A stretch of 64,000 bases of DNA from Coleophoma eucalyptorum (lineage: Eukaryota > Ascomycota > Leotiomycetes > Helotiales > Dermateaceae), in contig JALRME010000017.1 in assembly GCA_026120035.1 (NCBI GenBank), positions 558,001 to 622,000 of the forward strand, in the 5' to 3' direction. Shown here in pieces: positions 34,762 through 47,149 of the stretch. The notes beneath the pieces are model-generated. The model was given only the letters and a program-made list of their open reading frames with translations, searched no databases and was not told where the DNA came from. A program made the position numbers and the translations under genes. How positions within the stretch are numbered: the stretch's first letter is position 1; every line of letters starts with the position of its first letter.

Positions 34762-34869
34762 GTCTTCGTGGCTCAGTTGGTTAGAGCGTTGGTCTCATAT
34801 TTCCATATGATTTAACAGTTCACTGTTAGGGCCATCCAAAGGTCGTGAGTTCGAGTCTCACCGAGGACA
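34762..34869 (+). tRNA. tRNA-Met(CAT), elongator type, intron-containing, copy 1
   Basis: A 108-nt gene that folds as a tRNA. The acceptor stem GTCTTCG pairs with CGAGGAC, with one G-T pair and A as discriminator base. The D arm is GCTC/GAGC, and the T arm is GTGAG TTCGAGT CTCAC. The anticodon loop is CTCATAA, read across a 34-nt intron (34800-34833) after the base 3' of the anticodon, the standard position. The loop and U31-U39 pair match the elongator tRNA-Met pattern. The A box (TGGCTCAGTTGG) and B box (AGTTCGAGTCT) are good. A T5 run at 34876-34880 can end Pol III transcription. Confidence 0.92.
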
Positions 34870-34973
34870 GCATTACATTTTTGCACTTTTCAGTCAAGAT
34901 ATGATTTTTTTTTTGTTACAATTCAACATCTAGGAATTTTAAGCACAGTTACCTCAACCGAAACCAATCATTA

Positions 34974-35081
34974 GTCTTCGTGGCTCAGTTGGTTAGAGCG
35001 TTGGTCTCATATTTATCTATGATTTAGCAGTTCACTGTTAGGGCCATCCAAAGGTCGTGAGTTCGAGTCTCACCGAGGACA
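34974..35081 (+). tRNA. tRNA-Met(CAT), elongator type, intron-containing, copy 2
   Basis: Same length and exon sequence as the copy 212 bases upstream, with its 34-nt intron at 35012-35045. Only a few intron bases differ (for example TTTATCTATG against TTTCCATATG). All paired stems are kept, so both copies look functional. A T5 run just downstream (near 35089) is the likely Pol III terminator. Confidence 0.92.
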
Positions 35082-38000
35082 GTATTATATTTTTGTATTT
35101 TCCAGTTTGTATCTGATTTTTTTGTTATAATTTTACATCTAGAAATTTTAGTCGCACCTATTTTTGAAAGACTACAGCTTAGTAATCCATGTGTTTAACC
35201 CACTGGACTAGAAGACTATTCTGCCTCAGGCACCTACTTAACGAATATATCGTCTCCGCTATACTCGTGCTTGATTGACTTATAAGCAGAAGACATTCAT
35301 GATAATAATATGAGTTTTTTTACCATTTGAAGATTCAAAGTTCGCTCCTACTCGGTAAAGCTTCGCTGGACTTCATAAAATCTCATAGATTGGCAGATAA
35401 GACGGTTTAATGATCCCGAATCAATGGCAATCCCTTGGTAGCACTAGTCTGCTTATTCGACTTCTATTGCTCTACTTTTCTCGATATATATATTGACTAA
35501 CCCTGTTTCTATGATGGTAGCGCCCCAGTGGAGGCTAGACTTTTTTCTAGTTTGTATGGAAGTCTGTGTTTGCAACTGTCATATCGTGAATTTTGTCAGT
35601 AAAAGCCCTACTAATCGGTTACACCAACCAGCCTAAAACCAGCCGAAAAAGCCGCTACAGCAACTCAAGTAAATTCCGAAGACACAATTAAGAAATGGAA
35701 TTATGTTTCAAAGCATATTGTGTGTAACAATCCGCGAACTATATCTTTGTCGCTTAATTTCTTACCATTGTTATAGTAATCCTCCTCCCTGTAAGAGGCG
35801 TGCGGGTTGCTTATTCTTCAGCTATCTCGTTATCTAGAATTAATGGCTCGACTTTAATCATGCAATATATCCTGCCACAAAGTACGCCAGGACTTTAACC
35901 TCGAATTATGTGCTGGGAACGTTGGGCCAATGCATCTCACTAAGCCAAAGAATAGGGGAGGTTTATTTACTGCTCCATGGCAACAGTCAAAATTACTTTA
36001 TCGAGATATCCCCTGGCCTATATCTCGCAGGAAGCACGCTTTATGCATTCCCGTACCCATGAGGGCTCATTAAAAAAACAAAAGACAACAATAAAATATC
36101 TGCCACGATCAAGACCCTCGTGCTCAATCTCGATGAGACATGCCACGCCAAACGCAGAAGCACAGATATATTAATCTGACTTGTATAGCAAATCAGACAC
36201 TGACCTTTGACTTGCTCTCATATGAATTTCTACTTTGGGCCATTTCTTGAACATCTGCGATAATCAAACCCTACTCATGAAAAGGAGATGTTGCCTGCAG
36301 AAATGAGTCTTTATGCCTTTTTTCAGCCAGGTCCGATGAAGACCAATCCATAACTGTGCGCCGCAGCCTCTGCTGTGGTGTACGAGATTGCATTTAAATG
36401 AGTAACTTTCTTTTGATAATCAAAAGTGAAGGGAATGCCTGCCGTGAGATGATGCGCGGAGCCTCGGCATGTACAAGACTTCTGATAGTTGGTAGATGGC
36501 TTTGAAACTACTTCAATCGCAGTGCCTGTCAATCTTCTCCAGACGATGGTAGATAGAAATATTTTGGAGGACCCCCAGGTCTTCAAACTGAATGCCTGGC
36601 TATTCGTCGATTGTGTGAAAACGCATTCAATGAAACCCGAAAGCATGTAGTTATTTAGAGTGCTACTGCGCGATAGAGACCCAATGTTATGACGCGACAA
36701 GCTTTTGATGACTAGATCTTGAGCTGAAAGTGATTTTGCTGGGGTAGTCAGAGAGAATCTCTTTTTTTTCTCTCCTGGAATTTCCTAAATATTCTTCATT
36801 GCATCCGGACATGCACTAATGTCCATCACAAAAAAGCTTGGGGTTGATCTTCACGCCATTCGACATGCCATCTTCGTAGATCCATCATCGACTCGTTGGG
36901 GACTTTCCTTGGCCCTGCATGGATCCTTGTTCAAGTGAAACTCAAGAAAACTGTGCAGTATTCAAGCTTTCAGATACTAGGACTGACGACTGGTATTGAA
37001 GTATCCTGAAAGATGTGACGTGCATGCCGTTTCTACTGTCGCCGCCTCGATGCTTGAACAGCGAAGCATTTTGCAAAACGAGAGAGCCTTGATATTTATC
37101 AAAGCAGAATACTGGGCAAGAAATGCCCAGACATTCTGAGATACTTTCGAGAGCCATAGGCATTCATCATCACGGTGCCTTTGGTAAATGATTAAATCAT
37201 CATGGATTCGAGTGAAGAATCACTCAGAAGACTCGAATAAATTCTCTCAGTCCTTTGCTGCGATATGATGGAAACTTCAGCAAATTGTAGAGTATGGTTG
37301 CTGTGCCATCTGCGATATTCAATTTTTGCAAATTTTCGCTATCAAGGAAAAGAGCTTTCAAATCTCTCCAAGAAGTCTCACGACCGTCGTGTTGAGATGG
37401 ATGGCAGGTATAAAGTGGATCTACAAATCGGGCATTCTAAGTTTGGTAGTATTATGTTGGCTGCGCTGTTCGCACTCGCTACAGGAAAATGGACTGATTG
37501 CGTACCAAAAGTAAATATGAAGACAGACTGCCGCCAGAGTCGAAAGTGACGAACTAGAGAGCGTAATATGCGAAGCGACAGAATAAGGGGAGACCCACGA
37601 TACCTCGCTCATCAGGAGTATGAAAAAGCACAGTCCGGGCTTCTCCTGGATTGTGCATGAGAGCAAGTCCACGGTTGTAGCTGAGCTGTTGGATATGCAT
37701 CTGGATCAGGATAGCACTGTTATCAGTTGGACTTCTTGTGATGAATTGGAAAGAACGGCACAGATTAAAATATCTTGCTATATCCTGCAGATTGGAATAG
37801 TGAGCTGATATCCAGCCAAATGAGGCATCTTCGGCAGACAATGCTTTGACAAATAAAGTATCATGTATAAGAATTTCTTTTTCCATTCATTCGGGTAGGA
37901 ATTCCATCTTAGTGCATAAAACCGATATATTGTATCTAGGCCAGAGACATTCATTCATCAGTGAACGTAAGCACTATGCACATATTTGTCATTTTCAAGA

Positions 38001-40701
38001 AAACAATGCTTTTGTATTTCTGTATTTTACATTTCAATCATTTCTGAGAGCTTGTAAGAGCCGTGCCTATTCTCTAGGGTTGGAAAGAGTTCAGATTCAA
38101 TCCACGGACGGGACATGAACGTGCAAGGTCGAAGAGTCTTGTTCAATTCCGCTGATGGATTGAATAGATGGGTTGAAACAGTGCCAAACAGTGAGACATC
38201 CGAATTCTGCGGCGCGTGCGACTCTTCAAGATGACTGCTACCAAGGGGGTTTTAGGCTCTTCTCTATCGAATCAAGATCTGCTTATTCTGCCGCCAATCA
38301 CGAAAACTGTCATTATCCGGCTAGGATTGTGATCAGATGCTGTATCATATTTTATCTCATCGGATAGGCGCCTGCAATGCAATGATAGGCGGCCGTGAAG
38401 GTTGCGACAAACGACGTTGCTGTTTTCCGGGACCACAAAAACAAGTGCGTTGCTTTCTTTTCTCGGAGGCATAACCGCCGTTTGTGTGCCCGCCGCATTA
38501 AGTTTGACACGTTCATTGCCACGAGATCACTCGGCCAGATGCTCCCACCGGGGCTTTTGAGGTGTGGCATCGTGGCTTCTTATGGCAACGGAGAAATTGA
38601 AGCATGGCATGACCATTCCCTGGTCTTGTGGGGGATTCCTGGATGGAGACTAACTTTGCTCGTATCCACAGATTGAGTTGGTATTCTTCCAGTAGCCGAG
38701 CTTCCAGTGCGCTACTCTGATGGTAAATCACCCTGGCATTGTCCCATCTCCTGTAACAACTCAGGAAGCAATTGGCCAAAGGAAAGGAGCCGGCAGGGGC
38801 CAACTTACCCTTAGAGTATTATACAGTACAGTATAGTGCATGGCCGTACGTACTACGGACTATTGACACTGTCGGTGCAGCAGCAGCAGCGGCAGTAATT
38901 TGTTTCAAGCTTCAACCCTGTTAAAGCGCCCCTGAAGGCTGACCGACGCTTAGCCACCACCTTGTTCCCCCACTTCCCCGCTGACGAATGAGGGCAATCA
39001 CGACCACACCTGCCGGCTCAGATCAGTCGCTTCGGGATTTGGGTGATGAGACCAGGACGAGGACGACGACTGCTAAGGCAGAAGTCAATTCTTTGCTCAT
39101 TCTCTTGTTGAGATGATGCGGACAGACTGGCTGATCCCTCGTCAGAAGGCGATTGATAATTTCCCGAAGGTGAACCAACGCACAAGCGCCCACTGGTCCC
39201 AAGCGGTTCGTGGCGCAATAGTGGCAGTTCGCACAGTTACATCTCGCACCATCTACGTCCCATCGATGTGTCTGTTTGTTCCGCCGGACTTATGTCAAGC
39301 TCGCGCCTCATATTGCCCTTCCCAGCACTGTGCCACGAGCTGCTACCACAGACCAGTCCATGCCCTTAGTGATCGATTGAAACTTGTCAGTGCCGCAATG
39401 GCGAAGAACGAGCAGCATGCCTCGTCTGTTGAGGTATTTGAGTTCGTCCCATGCTGGGAACGCGACATGGATGGAGCTTTTGAAAGTATATGGAGGGGGG
39501 GGGGGTGAGCATGGAGCTGTGCCTCTGCCGGCCTTGTTCCAAAGTTTCCCCTAGAGTTTGCGACACAAGAGATGCCTAGAAAGTGAAGGAGACCGCGGAG
39601 CGTAAGCTGTAGCTGTAGTTGTAGCTGTAGGTGCGGAGGATGGAAGCGAGGGGTGACTTTGAAAAGCGCTCGGGATTCTCAATCCCACGTCCTACATCCC
39701 ACATCCCACACCCCATCAGTAACATCCCGCTGCAGCAGAAGTGACCAGTCTTGCAGAGAATTACCAGTGACCGAGAACTGGTCGATGCGAAACTCCAGAA
39801 AGATGTCTTCTCAATCCAAAGAGGCCATGATCGGTTGGTAGTGGAGGTTTCTCCTGTCAGACGGCCAGCATACCCCAGACCAGAAGCGGTTCCATCCCTA
39901 CAACAACAGAGTTGTGTCGTATTGTGCCTTTTTCTTTTCCCAGCGCTGTTGAATTCCGTTATTTGCATACCCCGGCCTGCACGGTAATAATCCATCTGGT
40001 ACCCCGGAATTTCCTGTACAAGAGGAAAAGGGGAGGAGTTGATGGCGCACCAATCCTTGGCCTGGCTGTTCGCCACCTCCCATATGTAAATGATCTCCAA
40101 TGGCAGGCATAATTCCATGACAATCCTCACTGCAGACTTCTTGAACCCGGTTAGCCCGCGCACATCGTAGTCGTCCCCTCATCTCGTTGCAGATTGCGAT
40201 TGTTATTCTTTAGCAAGGCCCACCAACGCGAAGTGCTCTCGGACTTGCTCACTTGTTCACTAGGTGGGTTGATGGCTTGTGGTGCGTTTTAAGTGGCTGG
40301 GTCCAGCAAAATCGTGCAGCACTTAAGCACTGACAGGTCCTGTCGTCCTGTCGCACAGCAAAACATCTTATCTTCTTCGACTTGATGAACTCTAACCTAC
40401 GATACACGCATGCTGGCTCCCGTCAGTGAAGGGCCTGTCATATACTTGACGTTTGTAGCCCCTCGTTGACGTCGTTGACCAGAACCTGGTTCAACCTCTT
40501 AGCCTTTCCTGTATCACAAAAACCGCAAACCACGCTGCGAGCGACCTTGCACGACTTCCGTGGAGCCTCAGAATTGGACTGCTCACAACTACTTGAGCTT
40601 GTCGTTCTTCAATTCATTCCTGGGTTAACTACTACTTCTTCCACGCGCAGATTTAAGCGGCCTACGATCCGTCCACGACACTTCTTCCATACCTGCCAAC
40701 C
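35082..40701. other. 5.6 kb gene-poor region before the receptor gene
   Basis: 35.1-38.1 kb is AT-rich. Minus-strand open frames at 36700-36323 (125 codons) and 37886-37554 (110 codons) match nothing I recognise; the second could continue through splice-like sites but gives no known domain. 38.2-40.7 kb is more GC-rich, with a short CAG run near 38878, an imperfect TGTAGC-type repeat at 39608-39630 and G11 at 39495-39505. A 195-codon minus frame (40163-39576) looks like chance. The last kilobase is probably the receptor promoter and leader. Confidence 0.4.
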
Positions 40702-42194
40702 ATGGCCCTTTTCCAAAGAACGTCAGCTGGTGAGATCAGCCAGGCCCAGTTACGTGCGCTTGATATAGTTGAGAGGGTGGGATCGTCGCTTTCTCTGCTG
40801 GGCTGCATCTTCATTATTGTTTCGTTCCTGGCGTCCAAAGCCTTTCACAAACCCATCAACCGTTTGGTTTTCTACGCATCAATAGGCAACATCATGTCCA
40901 ATGTCGCCACCATTATTGCAAGAGCATCTCTTGGAAGTCTGAGTTCATTTCTCTGCCAATTTCAAGGTTTCCTGATTCAGATGTAGGTTACCCCGCGCGC
41001 CTTCAGCTCCTTACTCACACTTTCAGGTTCATGCCAGCCGATGCTTACTGGACATTGGCTATGGCTTGCAATGTCTACCTCACCTTTTACTTCAAGTTTG
41101 ATTCGGCTAGGTTGAGAAAAATGGAACCAGTGTATATTGCTTGCTGTTATGGTATCCCCTTCATTCCAGCTTTCATCTACATCTGGATCAAGACTTCGGA
41201 TAATGGTCGGTTTTACGGCAATGCTACGCTATGGTGTTGGGTCGCAGATAACTGGGATATCTGGCGCATCTTGACCTTCTATGGCCCCGTCTGGTAAGTC
41301 TTTTCTGTTGGCGATTGGCGATTACTAATTTCGTTTAGGATTGTTATTTTCATCACCGTTGCTATTTATTTGCGTGCCGGAGTTGAAATCTATAAGCGGA
41401 GAAAACAACTTCAATACTTCAGTCAATCGGCCGTTGAGACTATGCCTAACATCGAGAACCCGTTCAAGACAATGAAAACCACAGAGGTATCTGTCACTTC
41501 AGAGGCGATCGACGTTGATACCATTGATCTTCATCAGCTCGGCAGAGCTCCAACACCGAATCCTGGGGGATACTCCGTCAGCATTTCGACTACTCAAGTC
41601 ACGAGCAACCAATCTCCACCTTCGTTTACTGAGAAGCCTCTACCAAGTCTCCAATTACCCGAGATACACCCACTCTCCATGCAACCCACTACTCCAACAT
41701 GTGCGACCCCATCAAGTGTGGAACCAAATTTTGTTACTTCTGAAGTTCCTGAGCGGTCATATGCGCAACCAGTAAGAAGACGAGCGGCTATGGAAGCTAA
41801 CAGTGCAGCATGGGGATACACCAAAGTGGCATTGCTCTTCTTCACAGCGATGCTAGTAACGTGGATCCCATCGTCAGCCAACCGGCTCTACTCTCTCGTC
41901 CACCCAGGCCAAATCTCGATTCCACTGGAGTTTGCCTCTGCATTAGTATTGCCACTTCAAGGATTCTGGAACGCGGTCATCTACATCACTACGAGTCGAC
42001 AAGCTTGCAAGGTCTTCATGGATCAGCTATTCGGCCGGCGCCAGTTGACGCGCCGCAGCTCAGTACAGCAGTTATCGAATCTCTTTCATCACGAGCCGAA
42101 GACCCAAAGAAGGTTGTCAAGTCCACTGCACAGTCTTGATAATGAGAGTATGACGGAACTTACAAGTCGACCCGCGACTTCTCATCGACGATGA
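40702..42194 (+). CDS. cAMP-receptor-like / Git3-type G protein-coupled receptor
   Basis: Predicted exons are 40702-40982, 41027-41293 and 41339-42194 (introns 44-45 nt), giving 467 aa. Seven membrane segments can be traced: SLSLLGCIFIIVSFLA, LVFYASIGNIMSNVATIIA, YWTLAMACNVYLTFYF, PVYIACCYGIPFIPAFIYIW, WIVIFITVAIYL, KVALLFFTAMLVTWIPSS and ALVLPLQGFWNAVIYI. The third cytoplasmic loop is long (about residues 200-345), Ser/Thr/Pro-rich, and carries basic ends (YKRRKQ, RRRAAMEAN). The layout matches the fungal cAMP-receptor-like class (GprH and relatives), which acts upstream of PKA in carbon sensing. The ligand is unknown. The tail is Ser-rich, with many possible phosphorylation sites. Confidence 0.88.
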
Positions 42195-42515
42195 GGGCGT
42201 CGTCATTTTGCTATAGTCTATGAGCGTTGGAGGGAACAATTGGCTTATTTGAATCTCGATAGATGGAATCTGGGTTTGCATGGATCAGGAAAAGGGGATT
42301 GCTCTTGGCTTTGAGCATAGGCGTACATGCACTGAGATTTTGACGGATTGATAATCTTGTCCTATTATGCCCGGGAGCGGCTGTTTTTATCTTCTCTGTT
42401 GTATAATACCTATACCCATTTGCTAGTATAAATCGAGTTTATATCACGGCAGATTGACATTTGATTTCATGCTATCTATCACTGCCATATCGATACCTAA
42501 CCCACCGTGTTCAAT
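42195..42515. other. convergent 3' intergenic region
   Basis: About 320 bases between the convergent receptor and arabinofuranosidase genes. 3' UTRs only. Confidence 0.5.
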
Positions 42516-44858
42516 TTACAGGTCAAACTGAAGAACGGTGATGGAATATGCACTATCGACGTTAATAATGATCAAATACGGAGATGCAGAGACTCACGGC
42601 ACGTCCCAACTCCAACTTCCATTCCCACTCGCGGTCGTGCTGGTCAGGTTGAGAGGAACTGGGATGATTGCAGTCGCGTTATTCTTATAGTTGTACCCGT
42701 TTGGATCAGGGTTCGTGATGATGGTTCCATTGACCGACGTCCACGCCGACTCGAGACTGACAGTCAAGGGGACGCTCGAGTTCCCAATATTTCTGACCCA
42801 AATTAGCACTGCATAAATGTGTGTAGCGACTGGGAAAATACTTACATGACCTTCAAATACAAACTTCCCTCATCTGACGCAGCACCCCAAAACAACGGGT
42901 TGAAATCACCGGCAGAGTTGGTAACCTCCACCGACTCGGTCCCGTGGTAAGCATTGAACAGTTTCTGGAGGTAGAAACTGACGCTCAGCACCGTATGCAG
43001 CGGGTCGGCATCGAAAGCGATCAAGTTCGGCGTCCAGTTATACCAGTTCCAATTCTGCAGACTGGGCGCATAACTGGAAAGCTTGACGGTGTTAGGGTTC
43101 CGCTCGGCCCCGAGGAGATACACTCCCTCCGCCAACGCGGAAATGAGGCGCGGGTAGAAGATGTGGGTGTCCACGGGGTCTGTGAAATCGACAACGCCAT
43201 CGGGGGTGTTGACTTGGAGGACCGAGTATTCGCCGATAAAGACAGTGACGTCGGTGTTGTTGGTGGCCTCCTGCCAGTTGTCGTAGAAATCAAAACCCTC
43301 GATGAAGAAGTTTGGCTCCTCGTAGTGATGTGTGTCCCACATTGCGCCGGCGGGGATGTCGATCGTGTACAGGCTGTTCTCGTCGTACGCGGTGCTGATG
43401 TAGGTGATGTTGGGGTACGCGGCTTTGAGGCCATTGTACAGATACTGGAATCGGAAGGGATAGTCCAGGCCGAACCAGTCTTCGTTGCCAATCTCGACGA
43501 ACTTGATATCGAAGGGTTCGGGATGTCCGTATTCTGCTCGCTTAGCTCCCCAGTATGTGTCGGTTGAGCCCGTGCAGAACTCGAGCTCGTCGAGAGCTTC
43601 TTTCAAAACAGGATACATGGCTTCCTCCGTGGCGGGGTATTCGTCTGCATTTCCTTCTCCGGCATCTCCCAGACTATAGCCGGCGTAGATGGCGAGCACG
43701 TTTTCCATCTCCATGGCTTCCGTCCACTCTAGGAATTCTAAAAGACCGAGGCCATTGGTATTGTAATATTCTGTCTCGTTAGCGACGTACTTGCATCGTC
43801 AGTGCTGATAGGTCACTCACCCCAGTTCCCAGGTCTTGGCCATCTATCCTGAAGTGGTCCAATCGTCTCCCACCATTTCCATCGCCGCTGGATGGAATAC
43901 CCTTCGATGTTATTTCCGCCGGGCCATCGCAGAAACCTGGGCTTGAGATCATAGATGCTCTCGGCCAGATCCTTGCGCAAACCATTCGCATATCCCTTGA
44001 ATGTCTCGCCAAACAAGCTGATCTGGTCAAAGTAGTAGGTCTGGCCTTGCGCCGCATTTGAATCAAAGGTGATCGCTAGGGTATTGTTGGTATCTGGTGC
44101 CGTCACGGTATTTACAATCTGTGCGGTGACGTAGGTCCAATTGACCACGTTCCATGACTGGGCTGGAATTTCTACCGATGCCCAGACCTCGCCGGTGATA
44201 TTTGACTGGAGTGAGACAGTGAGGCCCGTTTTGGGAACTGCGCGGTTCCGCACCTGATCGGGGTAGATGAAGAACGAGACGTTGTAGGTTTGGGGAGTTA
44301 CGGGAATACCCCACCAGCCCATATTCTGGAAGCCGACGGGATCGGTGGAATCATTGGAATTAGTTGGGATGTCGACTTCAAGGACGGTTGGATGCGAATA
44401 CGTGAGTGGATGCAGATTGTCTAGTCGTAGCGTTGTGTTTCCAACTGGTTTGTAGCCGGTTATAACAGGGCCTATCTGGTTAGCAATTGGTTGATTTAGA
44501 AAACCGCAAAGACCATACCATATGCTTCACAAGTATTCTCCTGCCAAGTAATGCTGCTTCCTGAGAAGCCTCCAAGAGACGACCAAGTGACCGTTGAGCC
44601 ATCAAAAGCTCGGTTGGTGAGAAGCTCGCCATAGATTCCGCCATCCCCGGAATGATTGATGTCCTCAAACATCCATCCGTATAGGTACGGTGCCGTAGCA
44701 TTGCGGGTGCCGGTTTTATCTAGGATATTCAGAGAAACTGGCGTCGCCGTGGAATTGGTAAACGGTCCATCATGCGAAAGCTGTCGGGGCCGCTTGGGGC
44801 CAGCAATTGCTGTACCCAACAAGCTCAGAAGAGCTACAGTTCCTGAAAGAGTAAGCAT
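42516..44858 (-). CDS. secreted GH51 alpha-L-arabinofuranosidase
   Basis: Predicted exons are 44858-44519, 44471-43821, 43770-42846, 42792-42598 and 42552-42516, giving 715 aa. A signal peptide (SGTVALLSLLGTAIAG) starts the protein. Family marks are LYGWMFEDINHSGDGGIYGE, KPRFLRWPGGNNIEGYSIQR, WKWWETIGPL and NTNGLGLLEFLEW. The acid/base Glu427 is in GNEDW and the nucleophile Glu511 is in IGEYSV. This is glycoside hydrolase family 51, which releases terminal L-arabinose from arabinan and arabinoxylan outside the cell. The last two introns had to be placed by homology sense: splicing gives LYLKVINIGNSSVPL and a 12-codon final exon, AYSITVLQFDL, the usual β-sandwich ending. Without the last intron the protein would stop at WDVP. 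Somewhat longer than common AbfA enzymes. Confidence 0.93.
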
Positions 44859-47149
44859 TTTAGATCTGCTCTGCCTTGCAACCCAAGAAATACCAAGAAG
44901 TACATTTGAATATATAATAACTTGGCGGGGTTGAGAAAAACCGTTATCGTGACGCGGTGGACGATCTAGTCAGGTACCGCGCATGATCACGAGAGATATC
45001 ATAGGTCCGCATAGGAAATCGATGAGCGAATCTCCGAAGCTGTGATATACAGCACCGGAGAAACTGATCTTTTAAATATTTTCTGATGCGCGCCAATCAT
45101 GTTTGCATTATAAGTATATAACCGGCAGTAGTGAAGTGGAGTGTGCATGCGGGGTAGAAGGTGCAATAACTATGTGGAAATTTGCATCTACTCGACCTCT
45201 GAACCATCGTCGTTGAGTGATATTTTCTACGTCAGGGTTAACATATTCTAGTAACAAAAAGCTCCCATTCTTGCTTGTCCTATGAGAATAGAGCACATAT
45301 AAATCAAACTCCTCAATAATAAATAAGTCAACCTTAGATTCCCTCAACCTCGGCTATTCCAATTCTCTCGGACAACTAGGTCTCTTCGGACTTCAGGATC
45401 ATGTAGACTAGAAGCCCCATCTCGAAATATCATGACTCTCTCAACTCAATTCCTAGAGACGCTTTGAGCCATCGACTTTGAAAAGGTAGCAAATCTTCCT
45501 GGCGTCGCTTGTACGCGACGAAAGTCGCAACCGTTGTGAAACGAGTTGGTAACCCGGACAGCTGAAAGTAGAGAAGTGAGACTCCACTGCTACACGAAGC
45601 AGCTGTTTCCTCGCAAAGATGCGATGTGCAACAAAACGTTTATTGGCACGTGATTTACATATAAGGGTTTCTTGGTGGAAGGTATTACTGAAGAGAAGAT
45701 GCTTTTTTGTCTTCTCTGTCTTTTCTATACTGTGGAGTCAGCTCGAATATATGTTTAGCAAATATCAAGCTGGTGGAAAAGGCATCTTACCTTTAATCTG
45801 GTGCTTATCGTGGGTGTGAATGATCTAGTCGCAAATGAAAACCCCTGCTTGGCTTCCTTTCTGAGCCATGGACTCGAACGGCCGATGCGAGATTAATCGT
45901 GATTTGAGGATTTGGTGTATCGTACATATGCGAACGAATACGAAATGGCGGAGGAGAATGCTTGCCTTTATGCTCTTATTCATTTTTGTGTCAACGAACT
46001 TTTAAACCCCCGAGGTTCCCTACAGAATGCAATCCCCAATGGAAGGATTAAATCTTTTGGATGGAGAGAGCTGGGGTAATTTGTCATTGAGAAAGTGAAG
46101 GTGGTGAGATCTGGCGCATGCTGTCCAGCGCTGTCGATATCGTGGCGCAAGCGCACTCGCACATAGAAGTGCATGCTAAGCCATCTTCACGTAAATTTGT
46201 GAAAAGATGCCTTTGGGACTGTTCACAGAAATGAGCCAAGAACATGATCGTCATGTACAAATTGGGTTGGGTCTATCTAGTGTTGATCGGATGGAATCGC
46301 ATGATATATCTGATAAAGATCCACCATGTTAAGGGGGGGGTTTTTTTTTTGCGATTACAAGTTGTTAAAGTCCAACTCGTAGAAGGAGCTAGATAGAAGT
46401 GAGCGAGTATAGGTATTTAAGAATGGTGGTAATAGTCAGTGGTGTCGATCAACCCCATGAGTTTAAAGGTAATTGCTTATGCTCGACATCAAGCCATTAA
46501 AGCATGTTTTTATTTATTTGGGGGCTGTTCGGTGTTTACAAGGAATATGGTGCATTGCAAGGAAGCGGATATTCCTACCTGGTCTTCCGCTTCAAGGGAG
46601 TTTGGCCAATAAGTTGCTGAAAGCTGTTGTAGGCGAGACTGGAGAGTAAGTGTTTGTTTACCCAGAGCACTGGATACATGATACTACACTTTAGATTCCA
46701 TGCGATCCAAGTGATTAAATACAAGCAGCCTAATGTTGTTTTACTTAGAGAGGGATAGTCGGAAATCTGAAGGTATCTACAATCCGTCTTTGATTGAAAG
46801 TAAGCAAGAGCCAGGTTCAAAGAGGCACAGTAACAAGCAGCCAGTTTCAGCCCCACTGGCGCCCGACCGAACTGGCCGTAACTTTATACATGCATGTCTG
46901 ATTTTAGTCGCATCTCAGCCTGTTGTCTCCCGTAAAAATATAGACCCAGAGCCTATCAAGCTCAGTAGAAACATGCAGCGTGGTAATGCTGCGCCTTAGG
47001 GACATCGGATTTCCAATGGCGGCAGGGTTTGCGCCTGTGCCAGATTCCCTTACTTCCTTTACCTTCTTTCCTTCTCCTCCCACCTCTCCTCTCCCTCTTT
47101 CTTCTCTATTGCAGTTCTCGAGCGAGCGCCTCGGATTAGACAGCAAAAT
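44859..47149. other. 2.3 kb divergent intergenic region
   Basis: Shared upstream DNA of the arabinofuranosidase and the membrane protein gene. A TATATAATA stretch lies near 44911 upstream of the enzyme gene. A run of about eight G followed by about ten T occurs near 46333-46350. Open frames here are short and unconvincing. Confidence 0.5.

Larger units (their letters stand above)
34750..35170 (+). repeat. tandem duplication of a ~212-bp tRNA unit
   Basis: Two units offset by 212 bases. Similarity extends past the tRNA genes: both are followed by a T-rich stretch, then CATCTAG(G/A)AATTTTA. Flanks have diverged far more than the tRNA exons, so the duplication is not recent and selection has kept the exons. 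Confidence 0.8.

Noticed and set aside
36323..36700. 125-codon minus-strand frame
   Set aside because: No recognisable sequence and no consistent neighbouring exons.
37554..37886. 110-codon minus frame that may splice on to a CPICR motif
   Set aside because: The RING-like CPICR appears only after two guessed introns, and the other zinc ligands are absent.
34300..38100. Transposon or RIP-mutated repeat in the AT-rich block
   Set aside because: No terminal repeats, transposase or reverse transcriptase fragments could be seen; the only repeat is the tRNA duplication.
39576..40163. 195-codon minus-strand open frame
   Set aside because: Composition is not protein-like (repeated SYNYSYS from a TGTAGC-type repeat), start context is poor and no family is recognisable.
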